A stretch of 64,000 nucleotides of DNA from NCBI GenBank assembly GCA_944470555.2, contig OX104130.1:3286001-3350000 (forward strand). The letters run 5' to 3'. Below the pieces are notes generated by a model that was not told the DNA's origin, ran no database searches, and was given only the letters and a program-made list of their open reading frames with translations. This document shows, in pieces, positions 13,904 to 26,516 of this stretch (positions are counted from its first letter, which is position 1; the number at the start of each line of letters is the position of its first letter). A program made the translations under genes and the position numbers. The stretch is from Heterobilharzia americana. Taxonomy: Eukaryota > Platyhelminthes > Trematoda > Strigeidida > Schistosomatidae.

Positions 13904-16900
13904 CATTAAGATGCCTGGCATCACACGGCGGAGCGTTTTGACAGACTTAGGGATGGTTTAGGTTCTGGGGCCGACACCAGCGCATTTTAAACCAAATGGA
14001 TCCCGTTTTCACCGATAGAATATCCTAGTACCCCACTCTTCCATCCTATCCAGAATCAGTAGACAGCGATGAGAGGTTAGTGTTTGGAGACTCTTCCTGT
14101 CTCCTAGTATTACTTAGGTCCTCGAAACGAAGAAAGCCATAACTGGGGGTTGGAAAGGTGCTAAGTGAAATGAAGTGCAGTTCCTATCGGGCTGCTTGTA
14201 CTAACATTCTTATTTCACCGACAGTTTGACCCACAATTTGCTTGATATCCTCCACTGTTCCGTAAGCACACCTCAAGACCATATTTCCCCCTCAGTATCA
14301 GTAGCATATAGAAATCCTAAAGTAATCTTCAATCGAGAAAACATCTGTATCTGAGTGCGCAAACGCTCCAGAAGTTTTGCTGGTTTAACAACTCCTTTCT
14401 TCGTCTTACGAAAACATGTGCACAAAATTTTTGAATCGAATGAGGTACTAAAAGGAGCCAAACAAGAATGTAGCCCGATGCGCAAACATTATACGTTGGA
14501 TCTCGAGCAATGACCCAAGATCTCTCATAAACTTCGCTAGACATATTCCCAGTAGTCTGGTGGCCGATGCCGTCTGTCTCCAAGATCGTCCAAGCAAGGC
14601 CTAGGAGCTGATCGGCATTCACTTAGATGTCGCCCTCTGACTTCAGGACGGAGCGAAAACCCTCGTAGGCGTCTCATCAGTGAACGGCAGAAAAGAGGTG
14701 GGTAAATGATAGCCCATTAGAGCACCTAAAATGTAGAAGTTTTCCATGCAGACCTGATTCGCTGACCTTAGTGAAGAGGTCTTCAACCTCCAAGTCAGTC
14801 TCGGGCCACCACCTGGTGTTCTTCCTTTTACCACAGTATCACCGATCAAGCTTGATCTCAACAATATCTTCCTTGGTCCAAACTTACTTTGGCCAGTACA
14901 TTATTTGTCCCACTCACCATTGCGTAGTTGCCAACACATCTCTCAAATGCTAAAAGCCATCATTATTATTTCTCCGAAGCTACTGACCTACCTCCAACCG
15001 GGGATTCTTAGTTGCCTCAGCTGCCGAGCTGCCCTAGCTTTTATTTCCCTTCTGACGTCCTTTCCCAGAAAACATCTTGGTTCCACACATACATCTGAAG
15101 CTCATGCTTCAGTTCATTGGCCAAGCGCTTTCATTATTTGATCTCTCCACCACTGTCATTATAAACCTATCACATCACTCTAAAATGGTAGATCTGAGAC
15201 ACCTACGCGGAGTGCGGTCCTATGCTGAGATGACAATGACTCTCAAGACAAAACTCCAAACTGCACTCGCAGCCAGTTCAGTGTGGAGCAGAGTGCCAAT
15301 CTCCGGGAGAAGCGATCACCCTCTGTGGTCAGAATACCCACAGCGACTGCACAGATCAGCTCCATTGTGCCACAAAGTTGTTCCAGAGTTGGCAGGAACC
15401 AGACCATGCTGCAAAAGAGGAAGTGGCAATCGCAGGAATAGGGTAACCATGAGTAGCTCACCGCAAACTTCAGTCACTTTTCTAAGGAAGGTGGATTGCC
15501 CCGTAACACCTGACGACTGAATTATTTGCAGCAAGTTTATATCGGTAGTCAACGAGATAACGACATGTAACTTACGTCAAAAATGGTTACATCATCACCA
15601 TGACAGCTAATTATCCCAGGCGTTCATGAAGAGGCAACTGTGCAAATGGTTCTAAGAAGCCTACCCGGAATCCAGTAGGCTCCAGTGCTTCAATAGAAGG
15701 ACGTCTAAGAGCTACTCCCTGCACGTTAAAGTTATCAGCCTCCTCGAAAAAAGTAAATTCATCACAAAGGCATGACACAAGAGAATCCGAAAAAAGGTAA
15801 TTCTGTGGCCATGCACAAACCGCTGCTCACGAAGGCCACCTAAAGTCGGTCTTCCATGTCCTCAACCCGGACTCAAGCGCATGGAAAAGACGCCATCTGC
15901 TGGAATCTCGACAAAACAGCCTAGATGTCCTACATGCTGAGATTGAGAAACAGCCCGAAAAAGTGCACAGCGAAAACTCCAAAATCTCGGGTGTACCACT
16001 TTCGACGAACTCAAGTGGCAGAAGGGCCGGCTGATCATACTATTCAGCGTCGCTGTATCGAAAAATTAACCGTTTTTAATGCGGATTGGTCTGATGGTTA
16101 GGCTAGGCCAACAACTACAGGCACCAGGACTCTCCTGCCTCCGGACACCGTGTCTCCTTTCTCTAGACGGCTGGGAACTCTGAGACAAGCCGTCATTCTC
16201 AGAAGTATCTTTCGGCGCCATGAAAGAAGCCGAAGGCATCCACCTCCACTCACGCTATCCGAAGTCATCAACACCTGAGAGATCTGAGCTGAGTATGACA
16301 AACTGTGGTCACTGAGAGAAGGGAGGAGAAAATGTAGTCGGTAATCCAAACAGAAGTACCATGATGTATGTACACGGAATACCAGAACTGCCTATGGCCG
16401 CTCTGTTAAAGATTCGTACCCTTATGACGTCCAAAAGTGGCAGCGTCTATCAGATTAAGATGGCCTAGGCAATCTGCTGGCGAATAGTGTCGCAGCTTGC
16501 CATCACCTAATGTCCACCTCTACTCCTAGACAACTCACCATGCGGTTCGACTCACATCCCTCCGTCACACTGGCTCCACAAGCGCGAAATAATGGAAAAG
16601 ACCGCATGAGTGGTACAGTACGCATGTATGGGTAATCCGGTACCTATCGAGCAAGAAGGTAGACGGCAAACACACAGACCTTAAGTCAATGGTTTTCACG
16701 CAGGCCTTTGTCAGTGGATCAGGTACATCTAGTTCTGAAGCTTCCGCCACTACAGCCCCCCCCCCGCAATCTGAAAGTGTAGCGCCAAGAAGCGAGGTTG
16801 TCCTTTAAGAGCTGGTAATCCCATACAGGAACCCAACTATGCAAGTTCCGTCGTCAAGAAATATGCAACCGGTCCTTTCCTGCCATTCGAACACCCTAAT

Positions 16901-19690
16901 GCGATGTACAGCAAAGTTAGATGACTAAGAGGGAAAGAAGCAGAGACAAGAAAGTCGCACTAATCTTTGCACACTGACATCATATTTGCAAAACAATCCT
17001 GACTCCCACAGGACGTTCCTGACAGAGATGGATGCCACCGGAATATCACTGTTCTGCAGAGGTAGAGATATCAGAGTGGATGACCGAGTGACTCTCTCTA
17101 TAAGCTAACGTTTAAAGTTGAGGGCGGTCAGCAACACGGCTGTCATCCTGCTCCCAGAATCTTTGTGGTGCTACCACATGCTCCAGCACATCAGATGCTG
17201 GTTGGGGAATTAAACTAGCTCCTATTAGCTCCCGTACCCATACGGCATCGGTTTTAATGGCACTTTGGTGACTTCCTCTGAAGGTCATGACTCTGTAATC
17301 ATTATCGGCCACTTCGATGTTCCATCCATTATCTTCAAGATGAAAGCGAGCTGTGTCAGACCCTTCAGTCAGAAGCTGAAGAGTGCGGTTAAGACTGTTG
17401 GTCTTTCAGTGAAAGTAGATGGTCCCACAAGTTTGGGTTTAACGGAGATGCCACGCTCCTGGACCACTTTCTGAGGAGCGATTATCTTCTCATTAAGAAT
17501 ACGTGTATCCAACCACCCCTTGGTCTCAGTAACCATACAGTAATGATCCTCACCATGATGGCTAAGGAAACTGCGTAACCACAAATATCCAACACCTCCC
17601 CATTCGACATAATGGCAGGCCATCGCATGAGAATTTTCCTCACGGATGCACCTCAGCGTGTAGACGGGACTGGTCTGACGATAGATGAACACTGGACACA
17701 GATGAAGTGAATGATCTTTGCGATCACCAGTTGTAATGTAGCAGAGATAGCACACCGGCGGTCAGCGAGAACGTCACAAGTGACGTGCAGAATGGTGAGA
17801 CTACTCCAGACAAAAAGGCAGGCTTGGTTCAAGAGGCGTTCGCAATGCACGTAGTGTGACTTGGTGACCTGCCAAGGAGTTGGAAGCCAAGGCAACATAA
17901 GAGTACGTGGCGGAAGCTCTGACTATCAAACAAATTTGCCTGGGGGGTTAAGACGTAGCCCGAAAAATATGCCGCTTCGTATCAAGAAAATCCACTAGCA
18001 AAGGAGACACTCTCATCACAGATCGCATCGGAAATGTATCAAGCAGTCCAGAGGCGGCTGAAAGTCTGAGCTTGCGCCTCAAAGCGCAGCCTTATACTTC
18101 TAGCAAAAAATTTCCGCTGGCGCGATGATGCACTGATCAGAATATAAAAAAGAACACCCTCGCCGTAGTTACGTCACAGAAGAAATATGGGGAAAACTAT
18201 CTGACACCCTATACTGGCAAGTGCCTTGGCTGCGATGACCTGAGACCAGCTAACCCAAAATTATGCCCTGAGGCAGTCACGCAGCCAATCTGCGACATCT
18301 TCAAGCACTCGCTAGAGTGATACAGGCTCCTTAAAGAGTCAGCGTCTGATCTCGTAATTTATCTTCGGGGGAGGGGATAGTAAGAGTCTTGGTAGCAAAA
18401 GGCCAACTATCTAACTTCCGTGATATCTAAAGTACAAAACAGCCTGATAGCTGAAGAGATATGGGAGTTCCTTAACAAGGAAAACATTATCCATGCTGCT
18501 CGGCATAACTTTCGATGTAACAGTTCACGTACTGTCAACTTACGGACTTCCTGGGACAACGGGCCTTTAGCTGAAACTTCAGATCACCGGTAAATGCTAT
18601 TTTCCTGGACCTAGCTGGCGCCCTAACGGCGTCACGCACACGTTCCTACTTCACAGCATCGCGCCAGCTGACATAAACGGACCTCTGCCTTCTTGTTTCA
18701 AAGTATACCAAGAAGGCAGGCAGTTTTGCCCAAAGGTGAACGGAATGTGGTTGAATTGAAGACCACTGATGTCACAGCAGATAGAGAGATAATCCTGAGA
18801 CCACTCCTACTCCATTTGTCAGTTAGGGATCTGTCACAGAAAACCTCCTCATCCGCCCTCCTCTTCGCTGGAGAATAAAAAGTTGAAAGGTAGTAAACGG
18901 GGCGGACTGTACAGCGCCCCAAAACGACTTGCGGACACCAAAACTCTGAACATCGGAAAATGGATTGGACTTCAATGCAGAAATGCGAAGTAGTGCACAT
19001 CAGTAACCATGAAAGAAACACAACAACTTTCGAATGCAAGTTGAGCAATTGTGCCGTCACTGAAGTGACGACGGAAAAAATTCGGAGCATAACTGCTCCG
19101 ACACCCTGAACACCAGCGCTAACTGCAAAGGAACGGCAGCCAGAGTGAACGTCACTTCGCACTTTCTGCGAGAACAGCTTGGTGCCCTGACACCTGAACC
19201 GTTTCTCACTGTCTTCGCATATTGCGTGTGGCCTCCTCTGGAAGCCTTTAATGAGGTAGCACTCCAAACATTCACAAGGGACTCCGACCCACTCGATAAA
19301 GTACAAAGGTTCGCAGCAGAATCAGTCATGGGACTATGGAGGGAGGACATGCTCGGCTGACTGAAGCATCCAAATCCACTGGTTTCGGGCTATCCTAGAA
19401 AAAGTGGTTACCCTAATATGGCCTACAAGATCATTCATCAGGCAAGTCCGGCGAACAAACTGACGCCGACTTCAAAATGTCGATCGTCACAAGGGAACCT
19501 CATCGAGAAGCATATTGGAGAGCTGGTACCAAGCTCAGTTCATATACTTTCCCCCCAAGAAAACAGCCCTATGAAATGTTCTACCATGAGGTGCAGTCAC
19601 AGCAGCCCTCAGTAGACTCATTCAGGAGACGGCTAGACAGTTACACTAGTCCGAATGGCTTACCGGGGGCGTATTCGGGGCACCACTGAC
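13900..19690 (+). mobile_element. decayed CR1-like non-LTR retrotransposon, probably near full length
   Basis: A 5.8-kb block that is less AT-rich than its surroundings and carries + strand remnants in the order expected for a CR1/jockey-type second ORF. Near 17250-17550 there is an endonuclease-like region (GHFDVP for the usual GDFNxP, then 'FSQKL', 'LLDHFLRSDY' and an SNH triplet where SDH is usual). Near 18230-18330 the linker before RT is visible (PEAVTQPICDIFKHSLE). Near 18420-18690 are the RT palm remnants (NFRCNSSRTVN, AIFLDLAGA). Near 19150-19690 is the C-terminal tail (LTVFAYCVWPPLEAFNE, DKVQRFA, VDSFRRRLD). Many stops and frameshifts make it non-functional. The first 3 kb (13.9-17 kb) would hold the 5' UTR and ORF1, but I could not identify motifs there. 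Both ends are approximate. Confidence 0.65.
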
Positions 19691-20354
19691 CTCACCATCC
19701 TCACCGTTTCCTTCTTATTTACCACCTCTCTCTTTTTGATACGTCCGCACTGTGTACTAACTCTTCTCGAGTAACTAAACAGTATCTACTTTATCATTTC
19801 GGTAACTGTCACATACCTTTCACAACTATCTCGCTATTCTTATTCAAGCGGCTGTGCGGACGGGAGTCAAGGAAGACTACTAATCCTCCTAGTAATCCAC
19901 AGCTCCCTAACCATCTCAAGTTACAATCAGAACCCACAAAAATATCCACCTCAGTGAAGCCAGAAGCTGGAAAGCAGAAGAGATTTCTTTGTCCGCCATC
20001 TCAGCGAACCGAACAGCAAGAAACTGGCCCCAGAACTAAACATGAGGAATCGAAATCTGTCATTTTCTTATGCATGCACTATTGATATTGATGTTGGAAC
20101 GTCCGGTACCATTTTTTCTTTCAAGCAAGAGAAATCAACTGGTTTGCACAAGCTCGTTAAACAGACATTGGATATTGGAATCCAGGCTTAACTAGTTCAT
20201 ACTAGTAAATATATAAATATCTAGGGGCACATCCACCATAGGTTCAAGAGCATGAACTGATCTTTGTTGAAACTGAATTTGTTTATTTGTATTAACGCGG
20301 ACTTCCCTTTCCAAAAGGGCTGTTAGGTGGGGGTAAAACAAGGGGATTATTTGT
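19691..20354. other. CR1-like 3' flank, nothing else recognised
   Basis: The first part may be the 3' UTR of the CR1-like relic. No coding signal is seen before the gypsy-type sequence begins. Confidence 0.4.
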
Positions 20355-20390
20355 TTCTCTAAAGTCAAGGAAGCCATTTCGAACGCAACC

Positions 20391-22139
20391 ATGCTTATGC
20401 ATCATGACCCCAATGCTCCTCTGAGTATTGCTGTTGATGCATCTGATTCAGCAATTGGAGCAGTTTTGCAACAGTTGACTGACAACCAGTGGCAACCGTT
20501 AGCCTTTTTCTCGAGGCGGCTGCAAGACGCGGAAACAAGATACAGTACATTTGGTAGGGAACTCCTAGCCATGTACTGTTCTGTACGCCATTTTCGACAT
20601 TCTGTGGAAGGTCGTGATTTCATTATTTTCACAGACCACAAACCGTTAACCTTTTCCCTCAGCTCGGCGTCTGACAAATACTCCCCTCGTGAGTCGCGAC
20701 AGCTGGATTACATTTCCCAGTTCACGTCAGACATCCGCCACATTTCTGGAGCAAACAACTCCGCAGCCGACGCACTATCTCGAATAGCTTCGATAAACTA
20801 TATCGAGGGTATTGATCTCGTTGAACTAGCTCGGCGTCAAAAGGAAGACCTTGAGCTGCATCATGAGTTGTCGTCCACAACTCTCAAACTGCGACTTTGT
20901 CCTGTTGGATCAGACAAGGATGCAATTTTGTGCGATGTCTCTGCTAGTCAACCACGCCCAATAGTTCCGAAGAGTTGTCGACGCAACGTCTTCAATACGT
21001 TGCACAAACTCTCTCATCCAGGTGTACGAGCCACCATTAGGCTTATCGCACAACGTTTCTGCTGGCCTGGGATGAACAAAGACGTTAAGGAGTGGGCCCA
21101 GTCGTGCTTAGCTTGTCAAAAGTGTAAAGTCACGCGACACACGAAAAGCCCTTTAGGCTCATTTCTAGCCCCAGACATGCGTTTCGACCACGTCCATATA
21201 GATATTGTAGGACCCCTACTAGAATCTAATGGATGTACCTACCTTTTCACCTGTGTTGATCGTTTCACACGATGGCCGGAAGCAGTACCCATTAAAGATA
21301 TTACTGCCGAAACAGTTGCTCGTGTTTTCGTCGAAAGATGGATCGCGAACTTCGGATGTCCATCCTACGTCACAACCGACCGTGGGCGCCAATTTGAGTG
21401 CGGACTATTTCACGCTCTAACGGCACTTTTAGGTTGCACTCGGTTCCGAACGACAGCCTACCATCCACAAGCAAATGGCATGGTAGAGCGTTTCCATCGA
21501 CAGCTGAAAGCTTCCCTTTCAGCTACAAACATACCTCAGTGGACCGAGGCTCTGCCTCTAGTCCTACTAGGTATTCGTAACGCGTTGAAAGTTGATGCTG
21601 GATGCACTCCTGCAGAACTCGTCTATGGGACCACTCTTCGCCTACCAGGTGAGTTTGTTTCCCCTTCAACTTTCAAACATGTTTCCGATAGGGCATCTTA
21701 TGTGACTAGGCTTACAAACGCAATGCGTTCAGTTAGGCCTTCTCCGATTAGACCGCAAACGACTGATGTTTTCGTCCACCCCAGTTTACAGAAGACATCA
21801 CACGTGTTTGTTCGCCACGACGCTGTTCGTCGACCACTTGAACCACCCTACGACGGGCCGTTCAAAGTGATTAAGCGACATGAGAAATTCTATGTAATTG
21901 AGCGAGGCGGACGCGAAGATACTGTCAGTATCGACCGTTTGAAACCAGCTTATTTCGAAGGCAACCCCATTGTAAGTGACGTTTCAGCTCGCTACATCCG
22001 ACCGACGGATGACTCAATTATCGAAATTCTCGACGATGTGCCTGGTAATGCACAGCTGCAACAACCAGCGGCGCAACAAAAAACACGATCAGGTCGAACC
22101 GTCAGGTTCCCAGAGTACCTGAAGTCATATTCAACTTAG
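20391..22139 (+). CDS. Ty3/gypsy polyprotein C-terminal part: RNase H and integrase
   Basis: An uninterrupted 582-codon frame. Residues about 10-150 form an RNase H domain ([35 protein letters not shown]), which removes the RNA template after minus-strand synthesis. Residues about 195-245 are the integrase HHCC zinc finger (H-x4-H in HKLSHPG, C-x2-C in CLACQKC). The catalytic D,D(35)E core follows: [16 protein letters not shown], and [11 protein letters not shown] with the Glu. A C-terminal region with '[12 protein letters not shown]' resembles the gypsy integrase tail. All catalytic residues are present and there is no stop, so this part is young or was recently functional. The listed ATG is only the first Met in frame. 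The natural protein would be a longer Pol, so this is a truncated remnant and cannot transpose by itself. Confidence 0.93.
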   Translation: MLMHHDPNAPLSIAVDASDSAIGAVLQQLTDNQWQPLAFFSRRLQDAETRYSTFGRELLAMYCSVRHFRHSVEGRDFIIFTDHKPLTFSLSSASDKYSPRESRQLDYISQFTSDIRHISGANNSAADALSRIASINYIEGIDLVELARRQKEDLELHHELSSTTLKLRLCPVGSDKDAILCDVSASQPRPIVPKSCRRNVFNTLHKLSHPGVRATIRLIAQRFCWPGMNKDVKEWAQSCLACQKCKVTRHTKSPLGSFLAPDMRFDHVHIDIVGPLLESNGCTYLFTCVDRFTRWPEAVPIKDITAETVARVFVERWIANFGCPSYVTTDRGRQFECGLFHALTALLGCTRFRTTAYHPQANGMVERFHRQLKASLSATNIPQWTEALPLVLLGIRNALKVDAGCTPAELVYGTTLRLPGEFVSPSTFKHVSDRASYVTRLTNAMRSVRPSPIRPQTTDVFVHPSLQKTSHVFVRHDAVRRPLEPPYDGPFKVIKRHEKFYVIERGGREDTVSIDRLKPAYFEGNPIVSDVSARYIRPTDDSIIEILDDVPGNAQLQQPAAQQKTRSGRTVRFPEYLKSYST

Positions 22140-22605
22140 CTATGTGTGTGCCAACCATTTTTTTTCGAGGCACTATTTTTCTTATTTACCGGCACAAACC
22201 CTCGTACACTTTGCCTTTTTATATCAATTTTTATTTACCATGTAATAAAAACTAAAAAAAACGGCGAAGATAAGCGTAAATTTTTCTTTTTCGACACGTT
22301 TATATATAAATAATTCCCATTTTTACGCAACGTTTTCGTGGTATTAAAGACTTTTATTTATATTCCAGGTGCAACGAGCACTGGACGGAACGTCGAAAGG
22401 AACAGATGACCGCGACCGACGTACAATTTCATTTATTGTATTTTATTTATTTAATCGCCACGACACCCTAGAATAAGGTTCAGACAACCAGGGGCCACCT
22501 CACGCAGTGAGCCCATCGGGAGAGTTTTACCAGTGGAGAAACCACTGGGTTTTTACTTCCGGCTGGTATCGTCTTAGGGTCCTCACGAACCCACTAGGGG
22601 AGGAG

Positions 22606-22990
22606 TGATCTGTAGCGTCATACACTTCCCCAAAATCAATAGCCTAGGGTTTGACGACTTCGACATTGATGCTGACCTTGATAGTTTAACTGGACTCGCT
22701 AAGCTGAAGGCATCCGGTCAAGCATCCTCGCCATTTGGCACGCTGTCGTGTTACGTTGCATTGCTCGTATTCGACTCTCTAGCCAGTTAGTTGGAACGCA
22801 TCGGTATTTTGGCATAACCATCCAAATATACTATTCCATCCGACTACGCTATCGTGTTCTTCCTTGGTCTCGTATTCGTGGGTATATAACAAGTTCGAAT
22901 AATTAGTGATTGGTCTTTGCGTCTGTCAATTTCGCACCAGGACAAATCCTAAACCACTAAACCACGGTAACGCTTGTATTTACTTCCATA
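22606..22990 (+). repeat. putative 3' LTR of the gypsy-type element
   Basis: It starts directly after a 10-bp polypurine tract, with TG as the first bases. A TATA-like 'ggtatataac' lies at 22881-22890, about where a U3 promoter would sit. No 5' LTR exists in the window for comparison, so the right end (before the CR1-like fragment that begins about 23045) is a guess. Confidence 0.55.
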
Positions 22991-23044
22991 CTGTCAGAAA
23001 CATATGCTATACAAGCGCATGGTCTCTATTCAGTTTTCACTTAT

Positions 23045-24082
23045 AAGGCTAGTAGGCAAGTTAACCTGTGTTAATCCTTGCAGGAGATATCTCTGCAAAG
23101 ATCTAGTTTCTCCTTGAACGCGTTCAAAAGTGCTGATACTACCTGCTGAGATAAGGAGTTCCAGTCGTTGATTACACTATGGGAGAAACACAGATTCACG
23201 CTTAGTTGATCCGATCATGGTTTTTGAATTTTTTTGTGATGCCCTTGGAGATAGTCGATCCTAGCAGGGAAAAAAGATAGGACATCAGCTCCGAAGTCAT
23301 TATTAAGGATACAAAATGCCGGTATGAGATCATGCCGTTTCCCACGGTAAGACAGTGGGCATATGTTTGGCTGATCTAATCGTTCCTCATAGGATAGATT
23401 CGAAAGGCCCGCCACCAGCTTAGTACCTACCCTCTGAACACGCTGGAGCACATCAGTATCCTTTTTTAGTCATGGGCTGGTCGTCGGAATGCAGTATTTC
23501 AAGTGAGGTCTGACGTAAGTAGGATAGAGTATTCTGAACATGTCGTGATCAAAGCTTTTGGAAGCTCTGCGGATGGACCATAATACGCGCAAGCCCTTTG
23601 CCGCAGCTGTATTACAGTTCGCCGAGGTTTTCAAATCATGACTAATGATGACACCCAAGTCTTTCAGTTCAAAGACTGCGAGTAGTGGTGAACCATCAAC
23701 GGAATACGGGAAACAAGTGCTATGACCAGTGTGCATTATTGCGCCTTTGTTAGAGTTGATTTACAGGTACCAGCGTTTGGACCAACCTACTAGCTCATCT
23801 AAATCCGCTTGCAGTTCATGCCTATCCGCACCACTGCGTATGGCTCTCCACATCTTTACATCATTGGCGAATAGCAGTACCGAAAAGTGGAGCACTTTTG
23901 GTAATTCGTTGATATATAACAAGAAAAGTAGTGAACCTAGGATTGTTCCTTAAGGAACTCCACTCATCACAGGTTTCCACCCGGACAGTATCCCATTTAC
24001 CCTTACTCTTTGCCTTCTATTGCACAGAAAGTCCCTAATCCATGCTTGCAATGAAGCACCAAACCCGTGATATCCGGTTTTC
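23045..24082 (-). mobile_element. CR1-like non-LTR fragment (RT to 3' end), inverted
   Basis: On the minus strand the order is: an upstream linker (GYHGFGASLQAWIRDFL near 24060), the block before the catalytic motif (MSGVP then GTILGSLLF), a palm segment where the usual Ala-Asp-Asp reads Ala-Asn-Asp, the thumb 'DLGVIISHDLK', 'RPHLKYCIP', 'LQRVQRVGTKLVAGLSNLSY' and the tail 'INDWNSL'. This is CR1-clade architecture (the clade of the schistosome element SR1). A stop in the palm and one or more frameshifts make it a pseudogene. It is truncated at the right, where an RTE fragment begins. Confidence 0.85.
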
Positions 24083-24765
24083 TACTAAGGGTCTCATGTA
24101 CTGCACGACAGTCTGCTCTGTTCTACTGTATGGCTATGAAACATGGCCATTGAAACTGGAACACATGAGAAGGCTTCAAGTGTTTGACCACCGTTGACTT
24201 CCTAGTATAGGCCGTATTCCATGGTGTCACCACGTGACGCAGAAGTCAGACGTAGGGTTTTAGGGAGTAGAGGTAAGCCAGTTGACATAGTTGTGAACCT
24301 TTATCGACTGAGATGGTTGGGACACGTGTTAGGTATGCCCTAGTCACCGTCTGTCTCGTCACACAATGTTGGCCGAAGTAGATTCAGGCTGGGAAAAGCC
24401 CCGCGGCGACCAGACTAAAACGCACCAATGTATGAAGTGTTTGACTGTTGGTTTGAGCCATGTGAGGCGACGCAGACTAGACGGTTGGGGTCTTTGGGAC
24501 AAGAGAAACCACTGGTTGGAGACTGACTCTAAGGGATACGGCCCAGGGTTGGTGTCAGTGGTGCAGATGTATACACACATTATCCTCATCTTAACGACGC
24601 TATACCGAATCTCACCATTTTCTCATTTTTCCTCTCTCTCTTTCAGTACTTTATATTCCTTTTGACTGAATTTTTTTTCATCTTCGACTTCACTGCCTTT
24701 TTACTTGGTGTAGTGATATTAGGTGTGGCAACTCGGATCATTACGCAGTAATGCCTGGTCCTATG
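24083..24765 (+). mobile_element. RTE-type 3' fragment
   Basis: Collinear with 34593-35290 of the 31-kb RTE copy and close to it in sequence. It covers the C-terminal region (SVLLYGYETWPLKLE, HTMLAEVDSGWEK, WDKRNHWLE) with several stops, and the 3' UTR ending 'gcctggtcctatgttgat'. It abuts the CR1-like fragment with no gap. Confidence 0.88.
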
Positions 24766-26278
24766 TTGATTTGAATGGATGGATGGTCTTCTAAGTTAAC
24801 TTGGACTAGCACAGTTGTATCAACCAGCAGTGATGGCGCAGCTGACTTTCAAACAGTGGGTCGCACTGTCACTCCACCCTTTGCAATAAATATGCATTAT
24901 CTGGTACACACTCTACTCGAGTTTACATTCGTTTGAATGTCTATGTAAGTAGTGTAAGCTTTTCCCTGTATCTCAACATGCTTCTTATCAGGTAGTTCGG
25001 TGCATTCTCGCCCTCCCATTACATTTCCCAGTATATATGACTAGTTTTACTGGATTCATCTAAAGATGACTTTCTGTATGTCCTTGGCTTTTGTCATTTC
25101 TACCATTGTTGGTTTTAACCAAAAACACTTTTTAAGAATTTAGAATTTCGAGTCAAAGAAGCTCTTACAAGAGTGCATCACTTCAAGTTGCCACATATTT
25201 CAGGAGCGCAAAAAACAATGAACATCTAACAGTGAACAGCTATATTATGATAAAGTTCTTACGATTCTTCGCAGGATAAAGACCGAATACGTTTGTGTCA
25301 TTAATGGTTTTCAACCACTGTTTTCCAGCATCTCCAAGATATTGGAAAGGCATATACATCCTCATATAACTTGGAACACCATTCAATTACTTCATGGATT
25401 GTAACCAAACGCGTAAATACATTCAGACTTACTTCACTTTGCACTTAAGCATCACTCAGTGTTCAGTAGTATCCTAGCCGGTGGTAAAAAAGTTTTGGAT
25501 ATGAAACAATCTAGATTCACTGTGAGGGACTGGTTTTACTTTCCCAACTAGGACTATATGGTGAATCTCAAAAATTTCTGCTCGAGAGTGTTACGACTTC
25601 ATTCATCAATTTAACTGCGATCTGATAATGTCTAGCATCACCTGTTTGGACGTCTTATAAATGGACATTCATATGGCTTTGTAGTATTTTCCACAGACTT
25701 AACGCCTTGAATTGTATTTCTGACTACAATTTATTGATAAGAAAACGAAGTTAGTTATAATCAGTGTTCTTATTTTCCTCGATTCTGACCCCAGTATAAA
25801 TAACCAAAAACAAGTCTGTAGTCGTGTACGAACTCATTTGCTCAGTTGCTAGTAAAACTTTCTAAACTTGTCTTATTAAGAAGTAATATGCTGAAGCTAC
25901 AACTCAAACGCGACATTGATTTCATTCATACAAGTGCCAGAATGAGCCTCTATGCTGCAGTCCTTGATTTCACTTGGTGTGGTCATTCATATTGAACTAC
26001 TAGTGATTTTATAGTTACCTTAGGTTGAATATTTTCCACTTAACTTTATGTCTTAGGAACTTGTTGGATACACTGTTGATGATTAGCCTTCGAAACCTGT
26101 GTAGTCAGTAAATCTTACGCGTAGCTATCGCTGGTTAGTTCTTTCTCATGTTTTTTTTCGCTACAAGTACGATAACAACCATAATTTGCATATAGTTTCA
26201 GTTTTTCAATATGATTTTTTAAGATCTTTAGTTTTTAAAATAACTCTGGATTTCACACATTTGTTATGATAATTCTAG
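24766..26278. other. intronic sequence before exon 2, nothing recognised
   Basis: No repeat or open exon was recognised. The stretch ends in the exon 2 acceptor (gataattctag). Confidence 0.4.
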
Positions 26279-26516
26279 TTATGCCAGATGAACTGCCGCA
26301 TCAAGTTAGTTGGCGTAACAGTAGCACTACCGACAGTCAATCGAATCTTATGGTCGGTTTTTATGAAACACTCAAGAAAGAACCTGGAGATTTCGTTGAT
26401 AGTTGGACTAACCTAGAAGACTGTAGACTCCTGGATCACGTTTCTCGCCGTGGTGAGAACCGCTGGAGTCTCATAGGAAGAAGACTTGGGAAATCGGCTT
26501 TACAGTGTTCAGAGAG
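26279..26516 (+). CDS. Myb/SANT-repeat protein, exon 2 (first Myb repeat)
   Basis: The acceptor aattctag and donor GAGAG|gtaggt enclose one open frame. The exon encodes an acidic/polar segment and then most of a Myb/SANT repeat: SWTNLEDCRLLDHVSRRG, then RWSLIGRRLG, then ALQCSER. The first two tryptophans of the repeat are present and sit at normal spacing. The intron cuts the third helix just before the position of the third aromatic residue, which the next exon supplies as Tyr (SER|YLKHLRP). Myb repeats bind DNA or histone tails through this helix, so a nuclear role is expected. I cannot name the orthologue; a SNAPC4-like or other Myb-repeat factor is possible. The ATG at 26281 could be read as a start, but the two bases before it fit the overhang of exon 1. 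Confidence 0.88.

Larger units (their letters stand above)
20355..22990 (+). mobile_element. 5'-truncated Ty3/gypsy-type LTR retrotransposon with 3' LTR
   Basis: The element enters inside the RT-RNase H connection ([11 protein letters not shown] read just upstream of the annotated ATG). It runs through an intact RNase H and integrase, and is followed by about 460 bp of 3' non-coding sequence, a polypurine tract at 22596-22605 (aggggaggag) and a putative LTR. Gag, protease, most of RT and the 5' LTR are absent. It inserts in the same orientation as the host gene. The left breakpoint is estimated from where the frame loses similarity to the family. Confidence 0.8.
5169..26278 (+). other. intron 1 of the Myb/SANT gene (21.1 kb)
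   Basis: It is bounded by a gtatgt donor and an aattctag acceptor. It contains RTE, CR1-like and Ty3/gypsy insertions, SINEs and three (TA)n tracts. No further exon is needed to keep phase between exons 1 and 2. Extent depends on exon 1 being real. Confidence 0.6.

Noticed and set aside
15077..15520. 147-codon open frame inside the CR1-like relic, overlapping minus-strand frames
   Set aside because: No recognisable domain; frames in all directions reflect the higher GC content of the relic.
18698..19306. 202-codon minus-strand open frame
   Set aside because: It is antisense to the CR1-like RT remnant, whose plus-strand motifs are clear.
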